The notes beneath the pieces were generated by a model, which had not been told where the DNA came from, did not search any database, and worked only from the letters and a program-made list of their open reading frames with translations. Below are positions 1 through 10,602 of a DNA stretch of 64,000 bases, piece by piece. Within the stretch, counting starts at the first letter, position 1; each line of letters begins with the position of its first letter. This DNA comes from Chaenocephalus aceratus (taxonomy: Eukaryota > Chordata > Actinopteri > Perciformes > Channichthyidae): the NCBI GenBank assembly GCA_023974075.1, contig CM043800.1, positions 39,670,313-39,734,312 of the forward strand. Reading direction: 5' to 3'. The position numbers and the translations under genes were made by a program.

Positions 1-65
1 CTTATCAAAGAAGAGAACATCCAACACAACACACATTCATTCAATTTGATGAACTTAGAGCTGAA

Positions 66-131
66 TCAGAATCAGATATTCTTAATTCTTCTCACAGTCG
101 GGGTAATGAACAATGTTACAGCAAAGGAGAC
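66..131 (-). mobile_element. LINE 3'-end fragment (degenerate)
   Basis: This stretch resembles, base for base with gaps, the split sequence at 16893-16936 plus 17586-17602. Both run from a GAATCAG-rich start through a GGGG-A block to ACAGCAAAGG. The layout (T-rich then CAGCA-like block) is that of a LINE 3' tail read on the minus strand. Only internal similarity supports the call. Confidence 0.35.
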
Positions 132-672
132 TTACTATTAATAAGTTACTGTAGAAGCATACCTTATCAAAATCAAATGTGCACAACCGAGGTGTAACAA
201 TAAGTAGCAGCATTATAATGTAGCAAAGTAGCAGGGTGAAATAACATTAATACGTTCTAAAAGTAAATATTACACAGTGTTATTTCACATTTTCACACGG
301 CTTAGTTGAATACTCGATTCTGATTGGTCAATTTGGACATTTCCTCGGATGTTAATTCTGGCTAACAGAACGTTGCAAGGGACTATGTGCAGTCATATCA
401 ATATGCCGAAAGATGTCCGGTCGAAAAACACCATGAAATACTTTTTGAATATAGACATTTTTAATCATTGGGATAAATCCCTTGAGATGCACCATCTCGT
501 TTTCAAGAGGGTCCCGACAATAGCAACAACTTACAGACACACATAAACAAAAAGACAAAACATGACACACAAGACAAACAACGTACAGTCTGTTAAGTAA
601 AATTCAAGCAATGCATACAATCATTACAATTTGAGACAGTCAAGCAAATCAGTTTCATCAATATCAGTTTCA
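132..672. other. No recognisable feature
   Basis: AT-rich sequence with short open frames on both strands that lack known motifs. Nothing here supports a gene or a named repeat. Confidence 0.5.
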
Positions 673-951
673 TTAATAACAAGTGCAGACCAGCTGAAAG
701 TGAGATGATGATGCATGTTTAAACAGACCCAATGATGACAGAGATCTAATAGCAGCAGGTAAAGTATTCCAGTCTGTTGGGGCTTTGAACATGAACGCTC
801 TTCTGCCAATACATTTTTCTGCAGAGGGGACAGAGAAATAAATCTGAACAGAATGTCTAACTTGATGAATTGGTGAGTAGTGCACAACATACTGCTTTAA
901 ATAAGGATATTCCATGTTATATTTGTGGAGAGCATGGAAATGTGCATTCAT
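673..951 (-). pseudogene. LINE ORF2 C-terminal fragment
   Basis: The minus-strand frame ends in a segment with the spacing typical of the C-terminus of fish non-LTR retrotransposon polyproteins: RRAFMFKAP, then WNTLP, then IR and FK. The same arrangement occurs in the L2-like LINE at 35281-35418 (AAFSYYAP, IWNKLP, FKSRLK). Upstream residues (YSPIHQVRHS) also suit this region. No reverse-transcriptase motif is present, so this is a 5'-truncated relic. The clade cannot be fixed from so little sequence. Confidence 0.6.
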
Positions 952-1375
952 GAAGGCTGCATTGTCCCCAGAATAGAAAATAAAAAGAGAGCTACAGAAG
1001 GAAATATGTTAAAAGACAGAGAGCTGGACGTCAGAGTAAACACAGAAGAAGATAGACAGGAAGTAATAATAACAATAATAATACAAATTATAATCTTTAT
1101 TATGTTTCACCTTTCAATCAAGATGCAGCAATACAAGATACAAGAGATACAAAAGGGACAATATACAAATAAAGAGTGAGGAACATAGTAAAACAAGTTA
1201 TAAGCAACAGAAAGAGTTACTAACACAGAACCATAACACATAAAAACATGACAAGTGACAACACTAATATTTCCCCAAGATTAAACCAATTAAAAAGACA
1301 GTTGTTTAATTTACTTGAAAAATTCCAATGGAGTCGCTGCTCTAAGAGCCAATATAAGGTAAACACTAAAGGGAA
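952..1375. other. A-rich spacer, no feature recognised
   Basis: AT-rich flank between the LINE fragment and the minisatellite, with an AAT-rich stretch at about 1066-1105. No gene or terminal repeat seen. Confidence 0.5.
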
Positions 1376-3419
1376 CAGCAGCAGAAGACAGACAGGAAGT
1401 AAATACTAAAGGGAACAGCAGCAGACGACAGACATGAAGTAAACACTAAAGGGAACCAGCAGAAGAAGACAGACATGAAGTAAACACAAAAGGGAACAGC
1501 AGCAGAAGACAGACAGGACATAAACACTAAAGGGAACAGCAGAAGAAGACAGACAGGAAGTAAACACTAAAAGGGAACAGCAGCAGAAGACAGACATGAA
1601 GTAACCACAAAAGGGAACAGCAGAAGAAGACAGACAGGAAGTAAACACTAAAAAGTGGAACAACAGAAGAAGACAGGAAAGTAAACACTAAAGGGAACAG
1701 CAGAAGAAGACATCCAGGAAGTAAACACTAAAAGTGAACAACAGAAGAAGACAGGAAGTAAACAACTAAAGGAACAGAGCAGAAGACAGACAATAAGTAA
1801 ACCCTAAAAGGGAACAGCAGCAGAAGACAGACATGAAAGTAAACACTAAAGGGAACAGCAGAAGAAGACATACGGGAAGTAAATACTATAAGTGAACAAC
1901 AGAAGAAGACAGGAAGTAACACTAAAGGGAACAGCAGAAAAAGACAGACAGGAAGTAACACACTAAAAGGGAAACAGCAGCAGAAGACAGACATGAAGTA
2001 AACACAAAAGGGAACAGCAGAAGAAGAACAGACAGGAAGTAAAACACTAAAAGTGAACAACAGAAGAAGACAGGAATTAACACTAAAGGGAACAGCAGCA
2101 GAAGACAGACAGGACATAAACACTAAAGGGAACAGCAGAAGAAGACAGACAGGAAGTAAACACTAAAAGTGAACAACAGAAAGAAGAAAGGAAGTAACAC
2201 TAAAGGGAACAGCAGAAGAAGACAGACAAGAAGTAAACACTAAAAGGGAACAGCAGCAGAAGACAGACATGAAGTAAACACTAAAGGGAACAGCAGAAGA
2301 AGAATACGGGAAGTAAATACTATAAGTTGAACAACAGAAGAAGACAGGACGTAAACACTAAAGGGAACAGCAGAAGAAGACAGACAGGAAGTAACCACTA
2401 AAAGGGAACAGCAGCAGAAGACAGGACATGAAGTAAACACTAAAGGGAACAGCAGAAGAAGACAGGAAGTAAACACTTAAAGGGAACAGCAGAAGAAGAC
2501 AGACAGGAAGTAGTAAACACTAAAGTAAAAAGCAGAAGAAGCAGAGAGGAAGTAAACACTAAAGGGAACAAGCAGAAGAAGACATACAGGAAGTAAACAC
2601 TAAAGTGAACAACAGAAGAAGACAGGAAGTAACAATAAAGGGAATAGCAGAAGAAGACAGACAGGAAGTAACACTAAAGGAAAAAGCAGAAGAAGACAGA
2701 GAGGAAGTAAACACTAAAGGGAACAGCAGAAGAAGACATACAGGAAGTAAACACTAAAGGGAACAGCAGAAGAAGACAGACAGGAACTAAACACTAAAGG
2801 AAAAAGCAGAAGAAGGACAGAGAGGAAGTAAAACACTAAAGGGAACAGCAGAAGAAGAAGACATACAGGAAGTAAACACTAAAGTGAACAGCAGAAGAAG
2901 ACATACAGGAAGTAAACACTAAAAGTGAACAACAGAAGAAGACAGGAAGTAAACACTAAAGGGAACAGCAGCAGAAGACATACAGGAAGTAAACACTAAA
3001 GGGAAACAGCAAGAAGAAGACAGACAGGAAGTAAACACTAAAGGGAACAGCAGAAGAATACAGACAGGAAGTAAACACTAAAGGGAACAGCAGAAGAAGA
3101 CAGGCAGGAAGTAAACACTAAAGGAAAAGCAGAAGAAGACAGACAGGAAGTAAACGCTAAAGGGAACAAGCAGAAGAAGACATACAGGAAGTAAACACTA
3201 AAAGTGAACAACAGAAGAAGAAAGGAAGTAAACACTAAGGGAACAGCAGAAGAAGAAAGACAGGAAGTAACCACTAAAAGAGAAACAACAGAAGAAGAAA
3301 GTAAGTAAACACTAAAGGGAACAGCAAAATAAGACAGACAGGAAGTAAACACTAAAAGGGAACAGCAGCAGAAGACAGACAGGACGTAAACACCTAAAGG
3401 GAACAGCAGAAGAAGACAG
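1376..3419. repeat. 40-bp minisatellite, proximal block
   Basis: Tandem array with a consensus unit of about 40 bp containing AAGTAAACACTAAAGGGAAC followed by AGCAGAAGAAGACAGACAGG. About 51 units by length. Units vary by small insertions and deletions, CAG or GAA triplet gain or loss, and GACAGACAGG/GACATACAGG switches. Minus-strand open frames rich in Ser, Cys, Val and Phe are by-products of the purine-rich unit and are not genes. The array stops abruptly at 3419 and resumes at about 5752 after an insertion, so both blocks were once one array. Confidence 0.95.
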
Positions 3420-3452
3420 ACGTGGGCATTCACAAAATGTGAATGCCCACGT
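3420..3452. repeat. Perfect hairpin at insertion junction
   Basis: Two 14-base arms (3420-3433 and 3439-3452, ACGTGGGCATTCAC and its complement) enclose a 5-base loop. It sits exactly where the minisatellite gives way to foreign sequence. Confidence 0.9.
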
Positions 3453-3685
3453 GGAGAATGGAAAATGCAGTCATGCGGCTGCATTAGCCATCTTTGCCAT
3501 CCACAATTTCAGCTGCACTGACTCCCCTGTCAGTGGAAGAAGCCAAAGGCAGCTAAACGTACACATTCAGTGGAGGAGCTATTTCCTCGAACCAATAACT
3601 CATTCAACCCGCTGACAAGAGAGCCCACCTCCGAAGATCGTGACTGGCTGAGGGACAGACTCGGGGGCAGGTTCTCAGGAATGTC

Positions 3686-4310
3686 TTGGCTTTCTCTCCC
3701 TCGAGCCAGAAGAGGAACACTACAGCTTGGAAACAACTTACTGTTCCTGAAATTCTCAAATCTGTTGGGCATCAGGGACCTGAGGCAATTGTGGCAAGCA
3801 TGGCATTGTCTGAGGAGCAACAGAGGGCAATTCAGGTGGCTACACTGGTCAGCGAACCAACCCAAACTGGCATTTGTTCAGGAAAGGAAGGTTGACTGCC
3901 AGCAACTTTGGAGCTGTCCTGAGGTCAAAGCGTGGTGACTGCTTCCCTTAGTGCCAGGGGTGCTAGGGCAACAACAGGCCCTTGATGGTGATTTGTCTGT
4001 ACAGTGAGGGACTATGAATGAATGTGAGGGCGTCAGGGCATTCACCACTGCAACCCAGATGCAGGTCCATGAGTCAGGTGTGTGGCTCTCCCAATCAGGA
4101 GTGTTGGGGGCATCTACATATGGTCTGGTAGGGTCTTCCGCTGTGCTGGAGGTAAAGTGTCCCTACGGAGCCAGGGAAATGACAATTAGTGAAGCATTGC
4201 AAATCAAGGGCTTCTGTGTCAGTAAGGAGGGAGAAAACATTCAGCCTGCGTTCAGCCACCAAGTGCAAGGTCAGCTTCACCTCACTGCAAGAAAGAAGAA
4301 GAACTTAAGA
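3686..4310 (+). pseudogene. YqaJ-like exonuclease pseudogene
   Basis: Three frames must be combined to follow the similarity. The first (from 3686) has EEQQRAIQVATLVSE. The second (from about 3889) has RLTASNFGAVLRSKR, the family's N-terminal signature. The third (from about 4014) has GVLGAST, LVGSSAVLEVKCPY and a C-terminal FSHQVQGQLHLT. YqaJ enzymes are lambda-exonuclease-like nucleases, which use an Asp in a SPDG-type motif and the Glu and Lys of an E-x-K motif to bind metal. Here E-x-K survives (Glu codon 4149-4151, Lys codon 4155-4157), but SPDG reads STYG (4113-4124), so the Asp is lost. At least two frameshifts plus the lost residue mean no active enzyme. Confidence 0.75.
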
Positions 4311-4659
4311 AATTGTGAATCGTTTTTTAATTTACATTTACTCGCCTTGCAATGTTGTGGTTGTTAGAGTGTTAGGCTTCCTGTCAGCTCGTCTGTTGGG
4401 AAGATATAAAATATTAGTTTCATGGAAGTCACACCGTCACATATAAGAGCATTAAGACATACAGTACATAGGCTAAAACAAAACATCTAAAGATATAACC
4501 TTGCACTTTGACTCGTGAACATTTTCACTATTTTGACATTTTTATAGATCAAAATTGAACTAAAGAAATAAAGGTAGATTAATCCATATTGAAAATAGGT
4601 GTCAGCTGCTACACTAATTATAATAGTTATATTTCTTAATGAATTAATTAAGATATTAC

Positions 4660-4740
4660 TGTATTGATCGCAATTTGGGAAACTGTTTGTGTTGCAGCAG
4701 CATAGCAAGAAAAAGAAAATATAAGTTATTATATATACGA
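4660..4740 (-). mobile_element. LINE 3'-tail fragment
   Basis: Contains ATTGATCGCAATTTGGGAAA and then GTTGCAGCAGCAT, matching the recurrent tails at 33079, 38816 and 42765. It lies inside the YqaJ/THAP insertion, between the two relics. Confidence 0.5.
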
Positions 4741-5098
4741 AAGTATGTGAGGGATGGAATATTAAATTGAATATAAATGTAAAATGTTACATGTGATGTT
4801 ACGTCCAAGAGAAGCTATGGAGCAGAGAGTTCTCTGCCAGCCAGAGGGGATTTGTTATTAGTTCAATATGTCAAAACTGATTTCCCTGACTACAATCTTT
4901 AGTCACATGGTGAACGTTATGCTGCTTGTACTAATTAGGACTTATCATATAAGCCACACAGGTTTTAATAGGATGCATTCATTATCTTTACTTATGTTGC
5001 GGTCTTTTCAGCAGCGCCATCTCTAAAACGGCGATCCAGTCACGACCCATCATTTACATTTTCACCGTGACATGGACAAAAATGTAACGTCAGCTTAC

Positions 5099-5212
5099 CT
5101 CATGGCACGAATCCAGACTCTCCTTTGGAAAACATTGGCCGGGAAACGATAGAAACGAGCACGTTTCATGCGAAGACCTGTGGCTGCAACCTGGAGCAAA
5201 GCAACAAACCAT
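5099..5212 (-). CDS. THAP-type zinc-finger first exon
   Basis: Read on the minus strand from the ATG at 5212-5210, the exon encodes about 38 residues beginning MVCCFAPGCSHRS, with CSFLSFP further on. This is the start of a THAP zinc finger (C-x4-C, then an aromatic-rich F-x-FP block). THAP domains bind DNA and occur in transposases and transcription factors. The reading frame runs into GAG|GTAAGC, a consensus splice donor just after 5099. The second zinc pair (C-x2-H) and the family's conserved Trp must lie in a later exon, which I cannot find in the remaining minus-strand sequence. The longer upstream open frame (to 5515) is probably 5' leader. Likely a fragment of a transposon gene. Confidence 0.7.
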
Positions 5213-5679
5213 TGCGTAGCTAACTAGTAGCGCTAGCTTTAGCCAACGAAACGAACTGCCCGAGTAAAATTGGAAACACCGGTAATTAATTATTCTATCA
5301 TTTATAAAAACTAACGGTGTTAAAACGACAATTTCAAAAATACAGATTCTAATGGTCAGATATAGATATACAGATACTACAGATAGGCAGGGACTTGCTT
5401 TCAAGCAGAACACGGGGGAAAACAACTTAGCGGGAGTGTTTACGTGTTTGGTGTAATGACGTACAACGGCCTCGACAATTTCTGTAGTCCTATTCAGCCA
5501 CTTGGTAACAACCATCGTTTTTCAGACATGTAAACTCTTCAAAAATGACCAGTGGGGTCACTGGCTGATGTATTTAATGTCGTAGAACAAAACGTGATTT
5601 ATCTCTTAAATTTGTGTCAACCACAGACCTTATTTCAAGCTATTTTCCAAAACCCTATGGAGAAAATGCATTGCTTTTG

Positions 5680-5745
5680 ACGAAGGAACCGGAAGTGCTA
5701 AAAATGCTAACTTACTTCCGGGTTTTACGACGCGTCACTGCGGTT
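5680..5745. promoter_or_regulatory. Promoter-like tract with paired ETS sites
   Basis: Two ETS-type cores face each other, CCGGAAGT at 5689-5696 and ACTTCCGG at 5714-5721, followed by a CpG-bearing ACGACGCGTCAC stretch. Such pairs are common in TATA-less vertebrate promoters. The tract lies about 480 bp upstream of the THAP ATG in the right orientation to drive it. Function is inferred only from motifs. Confidence 0.4.
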
Positions 5746-5751
5746 CTCTAT

Positions 5752-6488
5752 AGCAGAAGAAGACAGACAGGAAGTAAACACTAAAAGGGAACAGCAGCAG
5801 AAGACAGACAGGAAGTAAACACTAAAGGGAACAGCATAATAAGACAGACAGGAAGTAAATACTAAAGGGAACAGAAGAAGACAGACAGGACGTAAACACT
5901 AAAGGGAACAGCAGAAGAAGACATACAGGAAATAAACACTAAAGTGAACAACAGAAGAAGACAGGAAGTAAACACTAAATGGAACAGCAGAAGAAGACAG
6001 ACAGGAAGTAAACACTAAAGGGAACAGCAGAAGAAGACAGACAGAAGTAAACACTAAAGGGAACAGCAGAAGAAGACAGACAGGACGTAAACACTAAAGG
6101 AAAAAGCAGAAGAAGACAGATAGGAAGTAAAACGCTAAAGGAAAGCAAAGAAGACAGACAGAAGTAAACACTAAAGGGAACAGCAGAAGAAGACAGACAG
6201 GAAGTAAACACTAAAGGGAACAGCAGAAGAACAGACAGGACGTAAACACTAAAGAAAAAGCAGAAGGAAGACAGATGGAAGTAAACACTAAAGGAAAAGC
6301 AGAAGAAGACAGATAGGAAGTAAACGCTAAAGTGAACAGTAGAAGAAGTTCAGACAGGAAATAAACACTAAAGGGAACAGCAGAAAAAGGACATACAGGA
6401 AGTAAACCCTAAATGAAAAAGCAGAAGAAGGACAGATAGGAAGTAAACTCTAAAGGGAACAGCAGAAGGAAGACATACAGGAAGTACA
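5752..6488. repeat. 40-bp minisatellite, distal block
   Basis: Same unit as 1376-3419, about 18 units by length, with the same AAACACTAAAGGGAACAGCA core. The last unit is cut by a hAT-type insertion at 6497, and the interrupted unit finishes at 7777-7790 (CTCTAAAGGGAACA). Confidence 0.95.
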
Positions 6489-6496
6489 CTCTAAAG

Positions 6497-7776
6497 CAGT
6501 GACCACCAACTGGCGGCCCGCGGGCCACATCCGGCCCCGCCAGACATTCTCATCCGGCCCGCACGACGGGGGTGGACTGTGGCGTTGGCGGAGAGGGTTT
6601 ACTGCGTTCGCCCCCCACCCATTTTCTTTGTTTACAAACGTCTCGTGAGTAAGGTACCGGAGTCCAACAGCAAGTACCGGAGTCCAACAGAGAGGCAGCA
6701 GCTGCGGGACAGTAGACTGCATACTGCGAAACCTTCCCTCCCCTGAAGAAGAAGTGATCCTTCGTTGTTAAAGAGTCTGGTTAATGCGCTCCGCACCACA
6801 AGCAGTAGCCCCGCTGCTACAGAGTCCAACAGAGAGGCTGGAGCTGCGGGACAGTAGCCTAGAAGCAGGGTTGGGTTGTAACGGAATACATAACGGCGTT
6901 ACGTAATCAGAATAAAAAATCAAGTAGGCTAACTGTATTCAGCTGGCATTTACATTTGAACAAGGAGTAATCTGATTACAGTTACTTTCGTAAACCTGAA
7001 GTTAATACATTTTGAAATAACTTATTGGAATTATTGGTGGAAAAGGTTTCCTCACAAATGTAATATTCATTACCCCCGGCAGAACTGTGTGCACACTGCA
7101 CTCTGCACAGCGCTGCAGCATGTCTGTGAGCGAGAGAGAAGATGCAGCGTGTCTGTGACGGCCCCGCCCCCCGCACGCAGATGAGGAGAGAGAGATCTTT
7201 TAAAATATATTGAAAGTTAGAAACGGAGATGGTTAGATAAAATGTGCAAGATAACGTTTATGTAGCATTTCTTTATTGTCGAAATTATGACATTTCATAA
7301 CGGGATCAAATCCAAGTGAATGGCCTGCTGCTGCTGAATGCATCATGGGGCAAGTAACTGGAAACAGTTTTAAAAGTTATTACATCGTTTCAGATAATAA
7401 TGATAATTCATTCTATTTAGGGGCGCCTTTCAAAGCACCCAAGGACACCTTACAATTCATAACATATTCCAAGGAAAGGTTTTAAGACTGTACAAAGAAT
7501 GCAGTCAGGGTGATGTTTTTTATGTGGGGTGCAGATGAGAGAGCTGTCCAGAATGACACCAATATGTTGTGTTTGTGCTCTTGATAAGCCTTGAAAACAG
7601 TAAAATAAGTGTCTCCTGTGCACCAAAACATACCCATCTGTTATGGAAAAAGAAAGTATTCCAAAAGTAATCTGAATACTATTTATAAAATTCTGGGCTA
7701 TATAAAAATCGCTGGCCCGCGATAGTGTCTATTGGTTACATTTCGGCCCTTGGACAAATGTAGTTGGTGATCCCTG
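6497..7776. mobile_element. Non-autonomous hAT-type element (1280 bp)
   Basis: The left end begins CAGTGACCACCAACT and the right end, read inverted, begins CAGGGATCACCAACT. The element is flanked by a perfect 8-bp duplication, CTCTAAAG, at 6489-6496 and 7777-7784. CAG...CTG ends and an 8-bp target duplication are hAT hallmarks. It landed in the 40-bp minisatellite. Inside are a partly duplicated motif, GGAGTCCAACAGAGAGGC-like, at about 6658-6714 and 6818-6857, a TAACG-rich stretch near 6868-7010 that recalls the ends of the 35737 and 44352 elements, and a LINE-tail-like AAT-rich bit near 7395. No transposase frame is visible. Confidence 0.9.
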
Positions 7777-7784
7777 CTCTAAAG

Positions 7785-8967
7785 GGAACATGTTATGGGC
7801 TCTGGCAGGGTTAATAGACTGGTTAATAGAAAATAAAATGTGGAGAGACTTGGACAGTTACAGAAAACCTCAATCAGTGCTACTCTCATTTTAAGTTACG
7901 TTGCTGACGACGCCGTTGGCAGGCAGTGGAACAGACTATTTTTGTTAGCGAAAGCAATATGGTCATTTTTAAATCAATATTGTGAATACAGTCGTTGGTT
8001 TCTTTAATATGTTGCCGTGTAACAAGCGGGATAATGTGGAGCTGATAACATTACCTGATCACCCTAACTTAGTTCACATGAATCATTTTCACTATTATCT
8101 GAAACTTTTGCCAGCATTTTAAGGCTAGCAACATTTAGCAGGTGCTCCTAATGTATCCAAATTTGATCCTACATTTATTGGAAAACTAAAGCATGACGCA
8201 TTAAAACCTGCAAAAAGAAGCCCTGCTGAATTTTTATATATCTCTATAGTTCAAACGTAAAGTATACTGGCATGTCTGGATCCTCAACAATAAGACTCAA
8301 ATCAGGTTAACTTGGTTTCTCATCTCTTGAAACAACCTGTACTTTTTCTCGCTCAAAGTTCAGTCGCTGCCAGAGTAATTGGACGGAGAGAAGGCGAGCA
8401 GCGGTGGGTCTGCTGACCCGTGAGAGAGAGACATGGAGTAAGAAACTGGAACTGTGTTTGATGTGAAGATGTTAAGGTCCAAAACTGTCTGAAGCTCAGC
8501 CAAAGCCTTCAGGCAAGAACATTTTAAACCCTCCAGGTATGTTCTTCTAGAAGCTCAGACATTTACCATATGAGGAAAAAAAGAACAGAGTGGTTGAAAG
8601 CCAAAAAAAAAATCTCAAGACAAGTATTTAGGGTGCAGGAAAACCTCACAGTGAAGAGAAGTATCATTGGTTGCCATTTATCGCCAGTATTTCATTTCTA
8701 CTATGCAACATTCATTGGTTTTATAGTAACGAAACTTCAAGCTGAACCTTTGTTTTATCCGTGTATTTAACTTGTTGTTGAGATCTGACAGTTCACGATC
8801 AATTTTATACCGTGATAAAGAAACATAGTGCTTCATTTTGCAGCATGTTGATTTTATGGTTGAGTTTTAAATAAACCATAAAAAAAACGACCAGAAGTTG
8901 TAGAGACGTACAGATTCCTCAGTTAATCTACAGTATGGTAATCAAGCCAGATATGGTAGATATATAG
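7785..8967. other. Unassigned sequence
   Basis: After a few bases of residual minisatellite this is AT-rich sequence with no terminal repeats, tandem repeats or coding motifs I can recognise. A 66-codon frame at 8570-8770 resembles nothing known. Confidence 0.5.
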
Positions 8968-9589
8968 CAGGGGCGTCAAACTCAAGGCCCAGGGGCCAAA
9001 TCCGGCCCGTGATTTCTTTGGCCCCACAAGAGCTTGCAAAGAATATAATATGTTCAGATCAGGGGGTCACAGGTTCAAACCCCCCTGCAGTCAGCATGTC
9101 GTTGTGTCCCTGAGACCCTTCACCCCAAATGGCTCCAGTGGGGATTGCCCACAGTATTGAGCATGTAAGTCGCTTTGGATAAAAGCGTCTAACAAGTAAC
9201 ATGTAATGTAATGTTTATTATATGGTTACATGCCGATTTACAGAAGCACGTTGCCCATAAACTACATGTCCCACAATGCATCTGAAATTGGACTTTTTTT
9301 TTTTTCAGGATTTTGCTTTTCTTTTTTTTATCATTTTGTGACATTCTCACTGAAGAGACTTCCAGTTATTTGCCCTAGACTTCTGCTTTCAGACGTAGTT
9401 AATTATGAAGTTATACCCTATTCGATACTAATCCAAAGCAGAGGCAATAATGTAATATAATACATTATTTTATATATATATTAAATATTGATATGTGTAT
9501 TTTTATATAGTTTTATATATAAAACTGTCCCTTTGAGTGCAACCATGATGCTAATGCGGCCCGAGATGAAATTGAGTTTGACACCCCTG
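8968..9589. mobile_element. Non-autonomous hAT-type element
   Basis: Ends match as inverted repeats: CAGGGGCGTCAAACTCAA on the left and CAGGGGTGTCAAACTCAA for the inverted right end. Both lead into GGCC-rich stretches (GGGGCCAAATCCGGCCCG). Flanking 8-mers (ATATATAG and ATATGGGA) agree only in part, so the target duplication is eroded. A SINE lies inside. The left end is related to those at 24413 and 48125. Confidence 0.8.
9056..9222 (+). mobile_element. tRNA-derived SINE, 5'-truncated
   Basis: Carries a pol III B box (GGTTCAAACCC at about 9072), then TGCAGTCAGCATGTCGT, then the tail GTAAGTCGCTTTGGATAAAA GCGTC ending in ATGTAATGTAATG. The A-box end is missing compared with the complete minus-strand copy at 43541-43718. 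It is nested in the hAT-type element 8968-9589. Confidence 0.8.
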
Positions 9590-10395
9590 ATATGGGAGGG
9601 TCTAGATTAGTAGTGGAGTTACATTGCTTGGTCACTTTTTAAAATGACATGCATCTTTCTGGTGGGCATATGTTGTTTGGCGAAACATAAGACATTTTTG
9701 GTACATGTAATTACTTCCTTAGTGTTGTGCAGATCTGACTTGGTTGATCTGTTCTTACTTTGAGGGATGAAGAGGTTATTTTTCGCTGATAAACTGATCA
9801 ACCTGTATTATATGATGACATGGCGACCAGTTTTGTAGTTTTGAGGGTTTTATATACATTTCTTTCTTTCTTTCTTTCTTGTTGTTGGGAACCATTTGGG
9901 AACCTTTCAAAGTTGCATAATAATAATGATTTTCTAATGTTTTTGACATTTCCACCGAAATCTACATATCAAACCATCATACCATATCATACATCAAGCA
10001 GGTCCTATCTCAACGCTAAGATTACGTAATTAATTGTTTCCGCTTGTATTCTCAAAGTCTTCATCTATTGTGCTGCAAATATCAAATCAATACTGTATCC
10101 TACAAAGGTTTGAAGTATTTGCAGATCTAATTGCATAACATGTCATGGTCCATCATAGAGATAACCAGCTGTTCCATATCCTATAGGTCAACTCCTGAAT
10201 AAGCGTTGAGATGAAATCACTGAAGCATGAAGCATTCAGTGATTTCAATGTAATGTACATGTCTGATTTCTTGTTTTGGTATTTGTCCTCGTTGATATTG
10301 CTGCTGTAATGAAGGAACAATGTCAGTCTTGATCTGCAAAATATTATTGAATGGCCAACTAATGTAAGAAATGTGTGACGTGTATATAAATGAAT
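9590..10395. other. Unassigned AT-rich sequence
   Basis: Contains a short (TTTC)n run at 9861-9880 and nothing else I can name. Confidence 0.5.
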
Positions 10396-10399
10396 TAAT

Positions 10400-10602
10400 T
10401 GTGTCTTAATTTACATGATTTAATGTCATACTCTGATCTTGTACATATCCCATATTCTACTGACATGTAGATCTTTTGCACTACTTTTTATTTTGTATTT
10501 TATTTCATATGTTGCATTGTTGGAGCTCAGGTCAGAAGAATTTCATTGCCATTTCTACACCGTAGCTTCGTGCATATGACAATAAAACCTTTGAATCTCT
10601 TT
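10400..10602 (+). mobile_element. LINE 3' end, family A
   Basis: Aligns with 37905-38110: both run through TTGTACATATCCCAT, TTGCACTA, TGTTGCATTGTTGGAGC, CTCAGGTCA, TTCATTGCCA and GTGCATATGACAA, then end in AAAACCTTTGAATC or similar. Two copies with the same 3' end indicate a retrotransposon tail. Shorter relatives are at 45488-45545 and 46140-46345. Confidence 0.65.

Larger units (their letters stand above)
3420..5751. mobile_element. Insertion carrying YqaJ and THAP relics
   Basis: About 2.3 kb of non-satellite DNA splits the 40-bp minisatellite. A 17-base string, AGCAGAAGAAGACAGAC, lies at both borders. It could be a target duplication or simply the phase of the tandem array. The segment holds a decayed plus-strand YqaJ-type nuclease gene (about 3686-4310), a minus-strand THAP-domain first exon (5099-5212) and a promoter-like tract (about 5680-5745). 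YqaJ and THAP domains are both known from animal DNA transposons and genes derived from them. The two parts face each other, and I see no matching terminal inverted repeats, so the element is rearranged or incomplete. Its family is not determined. Confidence 0.6.

Noticed and set aside
1406..3484. Series of Ser/Cys/Val/Phe-rich minus-strand frames resembling a secreted repeat protein
   Set aside because: Translation of the 40-bp minisatellite; unit length is not a multiple of three and frames shift between units.
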